A model generated the notes under the pieces. It had not been told where the DNA came from, searched no databases, and saw only the letters and a list, made by a program, of their open reading frames with translations. From an uncultured Saprospiraceae bacterium (lineage in GTDB: Bacteria > Bacteroidota > Bacteroidia > Chitinophagales > Saprospiraceae): a stretch of DNA of 33,542 bases. The stretch lies in assembly GCA_937928575.1 (NCBI GenBank), contig CALFWW010000266.1:1-33542 (forward strand), written 5' to 3'. This document shows, in pieces, positions 30,800 through 33,542 of this stretch. Position numbers and translations under genes: made by a program. Within the stretch, counting starts at the first letter, position 1. Every line of letters begins with the position of its first letter.

Positions 30800-33316
30800 A
30801 TGATGAACTTATCAAATTTTAAAATCAAATCCTCCCTCTTCGCGCTTCTGCTCGGGTTAATACCCTTGTTCAGTTTCGCACAAGACGATTTCTATGAGCG
30901 TGTAGAAGTTTTAGTAGGAGAGACCTATGAATATGAGTTCAACTCGTATCCACACTTCCCTCAAATTGTTAACTATCCTTTCCTGAGCTTAAACGGAGTT
31001 GCCTCACTTGGTGGCGCCCCTTCTTACATTGGATTCCCTGGTGATAATACGCTGACCTACCAGAGTGATCAAATCGGAATCGATTATTTTACATTGAAAT
31101 ATTATGTTGGAAATTCTCCATTTACGTACGAGGTAATAGAGAAAGGCTTTCAAATGGTGGTTAAACCTTCTATTATTACGCCTGACCCTGATTACTATTT
31201 GGCGTTTGAGAATACTGCTGTAGATATGGATGTTTTAGTGAATGATTTTTCAACAGAAAGTTCAATATATATTAGAAGCGTTCCAATAGTTAATAATGGA
31301 ACCGCTCAAATTTATGGTGAAACCAATGACAAAATAATTTTCACACCTGATGAAGGCTTTACGGGGACTACTTATTTAAACTATTTGGTTTGTGATGAAA
31401 TAGGTACTTGCGAATTAGGCGAAGTTACTGTTTTTGTAAAACCACAAAATCCTTCAGGAGTTCAAGAAGTACAATTAACAACTGTAAAGAACAAACCTTT
31501 AGATGTTTACACTTCTTTGTTTAATGGGTATGAAATAGCTGATCCCGGACATGGTGAGGTTGAAGAAATATCCGAAGGACACATTGTGTATACACCACAA
31601 ACTGGCTATACAGGAACTGATAATTTTGTCGTTTCATCAAATACTTTTGGTAGCGCACACATTGTTGAATACGAAATCACTATTGTCGATGTTCCAGATG
31701 AAAATGAGTTTGCATTTGATGACTACATCTACACAGAGGTTGGACATCTAGTTTTATGTCCCGTTCTTGATAATGACTATGATTTTAGCTTAACAAATCC
31801 TGTCGTTACTGAAAATCCAGATAACGGTACTATTGTAGGCAGTCAACAAGGTGGAATTTTGTATAAGCCGTTTGAAGGTTTCGAAGGCAAAGATCAATTT
31901 ACTTATAGAGTATGTACTCAACCATCTTTTGATTGTGAATTCGCTACCGTTACTATTGAAGTTAGTAACCAACATCCAATTCAAACTACTTTTGAACTAA
32001 CTACTCCAGTTAATACACCTTTAGTTTTAGAATATGATGCGATAATTGATGCATATAGTTTTCAATTAACTGATAATGCTAATAATGGTTATGTAAATGT
32101 ATATACAGGAGAGACCGTTTTGAATATTAATGGTCAAGAAATCTTTGCAAAGAACCCACTTTTATATACACCAAATGAATCTTTTGTTGGATTAGATGAA
32201 TTTGAATTGCTCTACTGTGTTGACTCGGATTGTAGAACAGTTAAGATCAAAGTAGTTGTTACAGATGCATTTGAAGGTGAGAATTTTTGTGTAGGAGATT
32301 GTGTTTGGTCAGGTGATACCAATAATGATGGTAGAGTAGACATGAAGGATATTTTACCTTTGGGATTATGCATGGGTGAATTGGGAGTTGAAAGACCTCA
32401 AGGTTCAGTTGATTGGTACCCACAATATTCTGGGGAATGGGAAAATGCTTTTGGCTTTGCTCCACCAGTTGATTTAATGTATGTGGACGCAGATGGTGAC
32501 GGGATTGTTCATTCTGATGATGTTCAAGCAATCGATGATCATTATGGATTATGTCATGACATCACTTCAAGCCGTTCTGTAGCAATCGAAGAGTTATTTG
32601 CTCTAAATCAAGTAACTCCAAATCCTGGTCCTGGTGACTTAGTAGAAATAGATATCTTATTAGGATATGATGCTGATTATGCAGCGATTGATAAATATGG
32701 AGTGACATTCTCTATTGATTATGTTGCTAGTGCAATTGCAGAAGGATCCTTCCAAGTTACTTTGGACGATGACAGTTGGTTAGCTTATGGTTCTCCAATG
32801 TTGAGTCTAGTAAAGGAGCCTAATATTGGTACTGTTGATGTTGGATTGACTAGAACTGATGGACATGCTGTGACTGGTTTTGGTAAGATTGGAAAGATTA
32901 GTTTTGTCATTGGTGATGACATCAGTGGTTTCCGTACGCAAGAGTCACCACACATTCCAATCAATATCAGAGCTGGAAATACAATGGAAGGTACTGGTCA
33001 TTATGTGAAGCTAAATGATCTTGAAATAAAGGTTCCTGTGAATCTAGGATTCGCAACCGACCTAGCAGATGCAAGTCACTTAAATGTATTCCCCAATCCT
33101 GCTTCTGAAACAATCAACTTACATCTGAATGGTTTCAATACCATCAAAGAATTCGGTTTGTTTACGATTACTGGACAACAAGTGTATCAATCACAAGGGA
33201 TTCACGCAAAGCAAGCTCAGCTAAATGTAGCTGAATACGAAAGTGGATTCTACATTGTTAGAGCAATCACAGAAAAAGGAACTATTTCTAAGAAATTGGA
33301 AATTACAAGAAGATAA
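30800..33316 (+). CDS. Large T9SS-sorted surface protein with Ig-like repeats and a dockerin-like calcium-binding module
   Basis: An exported protein of 838 residues from the ATG at 30800; an earlier in-frame TTG (30770) would put ten residues before the signal peptide and is unlikely. The signal peptide is 1-27 (IPLFSFA before Gln). Then come an N-terminal beta domain and four tandem Ig/cadherin-like modules (about 128-488), each ending in a variant of 'YxPxxGFxGxDxFxYxVC'; three carry a nearby Cys pair (VCDEIGTC, VCTQPSFDC, YCVDSDC). A module at about 495-590 has two EF-hand-like loops, DTNNDGRVDMKD (506-517) and DADGDGIVHSDD (563-574), as in dockerins. A cohesin-like beta region follows, then a T9SS type A sorting domain (761-838: LNVFPNPAS, ESGFYIVRAI, SKKLEITRR). 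It probably acts in adhesion or surface architecture; no catalytic domain is seen. It is followed by a strong terminator. Confidence 0.87.
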   Translation: MMNLSNFKIKSSLFALLLGLIPLFSFAQDDFYERVEVLVGETYEYEFNSYPHFPQIVNYPFLSLNGVASLGGAPSYIGFPGDNTLTYQSDQIGIDYFTLKYYVGNSPFTYEVIEKGFQMVVKPSIITPDPDYYLAFENTAVDMDVLVNDFSTESSIYIRSVPIVNNGTAQIYGETNDKIIFTPDEGFTGTTYLNYLVCDEIGTCELGEVTVFVKPQNPSGVQEVQLTTVKNKPLDVYTSLFNGYEIADPGHGEVEEISEGHIVYTPQTGYTGTDNFVVSSNTFGSAHIVEYEITIVDVPDENEFAFDDYIYTEVGHLVLCPVLDNDYDFSLTNPVVTENPDNGTIVGSQQGGILYKPFEGFEGKDQFTYRVCTQPSFDCEFATVTIEVSNQHPIQTTFELTTPVNTPLVLEYDAIIDAYSFQLTDNANNGYVNVYTGETVLNINGQEIFAKNPLLYTPNESFVGLDEFELLYCVDSDCRTVKIKVVVTDAFEGENFCVGDCVWSGDTNNDGRVDMKDILPLGLCMGELGVERPQGSVDWYPQYSGEWENAFGFAPPVDLMYVDADGDGIVHSDDVQAIDDHYGLCHDITSSRSVAIEELFALNQVTPNPGPGDLVEIDILLGYDADYAAIDKYGVTFSIDYVASAIAEGSFQVTLDDDSWLAYGSPMLSLVKEPNIGTVDVGLTRTDGHAVTGFGKIGKISFVIGDDISGFRTQESPHIPINIRAGNTMEGTGHYVKLNDLEIKVPVNLGFATDLADASHLNVFPNPASETINLHLNGFNTIKEFGLFTITGQQVYQSQGIHAKQAQLNVAEYESGFYIVRAITEKGTISKKLEITRR

Positions 33317-33339
33317 ATAAATACTAGTTTTATAAAAAT

Positions 33340-33379
33340 AAGGGCTTTCCGATAATTTCGGAAAGCCCTTGTTTTTTTT
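33340..33379 (+). terminator. Strong rho-independent terminator
   Basis: A perfect 13-pair stem, AAGGGCTTTCCGA (33340-33352) with TCGGAAAGCCCTT (33358-33370), five-base loop, one G and then eight T. It ends the T9SS protein gene 24 bases past its stop. Confidence 0.95.
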
Positions 33380-33414
33380 GTATTGCTGTGTGTGTAAGAG
33401 ACCTGTTATACAAA

Positions 33415-33442
33415 TTGTAGTCTAAAAGTGCGGATATATTTG
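33415..33442 (+). promoter_or_regulatory. Candidate promoter (TTG-N17-TATATTTG) near the window end
   Basis: TTG (33415-33417) precedes an exact TAnnTTTG box, TATATTTG (33435-33442), by 17 bases, within the accepted spacing. Whatever it drives lies beyond the window. It partly abuts the repeat-like sequence at the right edge, so it may be fortuitous. Confidence 0.35.
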
Positions 33443-33542
33443 GAAGGAAAATTTTTCGAGATCAAGGCAGAAAACGTAGACATAGCCTTAGTTACGGCGA
33501 GCCTGCCTGACTGCGCCAAGCAGACAGGGCTTTCTAACGAAG
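33443..33542. repeat. Possible dispersed intergenic repeat, cut by the window edge
   Basis: This stretch has noticeably higher G+C than the surrounding gaps and two internal inverted repeats: AAGGC/GCCTT around a 16-base loop (about 33464-33489), and CCTGCCTG/CAGACAGG with one mismatch (about 33503-33529). The wording resembles short repeats I associate with Bacteroidota intergenic regions. No reading frame is evident. A second copy is not present in the window. Confidence 0.35.

Noticed and set aside
1-33542. Defence island, prophage, insertion sequence or CRISPR array
   Set aside because: No transposase, integrase, cas, restriction or toxin-antitoxin gene and no regularly spaced repeats were seen; nearly all coding space is housekeeping or envelope genes.

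Overview
The window is a fragment of an AT-rich chromosome from a member of the phylum Bacteroidota. Three things point there: two secreted proteins with type IX secretion (T9SS) C-terminal sorting domains, a TonB-dependent receptor with an N-terminal carboxypeptidase-like domain, and promoter boxes of the Bacteroidota type (TAnnTTTG, sometimes with an upstream TTG/TTTG) instead of E. coli-type -35/-10 boxes. A two-loop dockerin-like module and a 474-residue 'SPYFN' solenoid protein resemble proteins I associate with Saprospiraceae (Lewinella, Haliscomenobacter relatives); that placement is an inference. There are 23 protein genes, all apparently intact, and no tRNA, rRNA, CRISPR array, transposase or phage gene that I can see.

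Layout. Bases 1-11118 are all on the minus strand: an MFS transporter, a TlpA-like thioredoxin lipoprotein, purL, an isolated cytochrome oxidase subunit III, a T9SS-secreted hydrolase-like protein directly downstream of a large TonB-dependent receptor, and a family 2 glycosyltransferase. Bases 11243-14425 form a plus-strand operon centred on menaquinone synthesis by the futalosine route (mqnE, a histidine phosphatase, mqnA), followed by a small lipoprotein. A 519-base gap holds a strong terminator and a possible small RNA. Next come a MoeB/ThiF-rhodanese fusion and msrA (plus), and a minus-strand block with a GT-C-like membrane protein, an exported C1 peptidase and an FtsX-like permease. Bases 21405-28911 are plus strand: guaA, a ligand-binding lipoprotein, a TrmH-type RNA methyltransferase and smc. 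The window closes with a lineage-specific solenoid protein (minus) and a large T9SS-sorted protein with Ig-like and calcium-binding dockerin-like modules (plus).

How genes work together. MqnA and MqnE carry out consecutive steps, so the mqn cluster is functionally coherent. purL and guaA, 17 kb apart, are both purine genes, and an identical 17-base near-palindrome made of two back-to-back TAnnTTTG boxes lies just upstream of each; this is the most striking regulatory signal here. The TonB receptor and the T9SS hydrolase-like protein look like one transcription unit. The hydrolase-like protein has glycine where the alpha/beta-hydrolase nucleophile serine should be, which suggests binding instead of catalysis. 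I found no clear new defence or mobile system; the window is mostly housekeeping and envelope functions with a few unusual arrangements.
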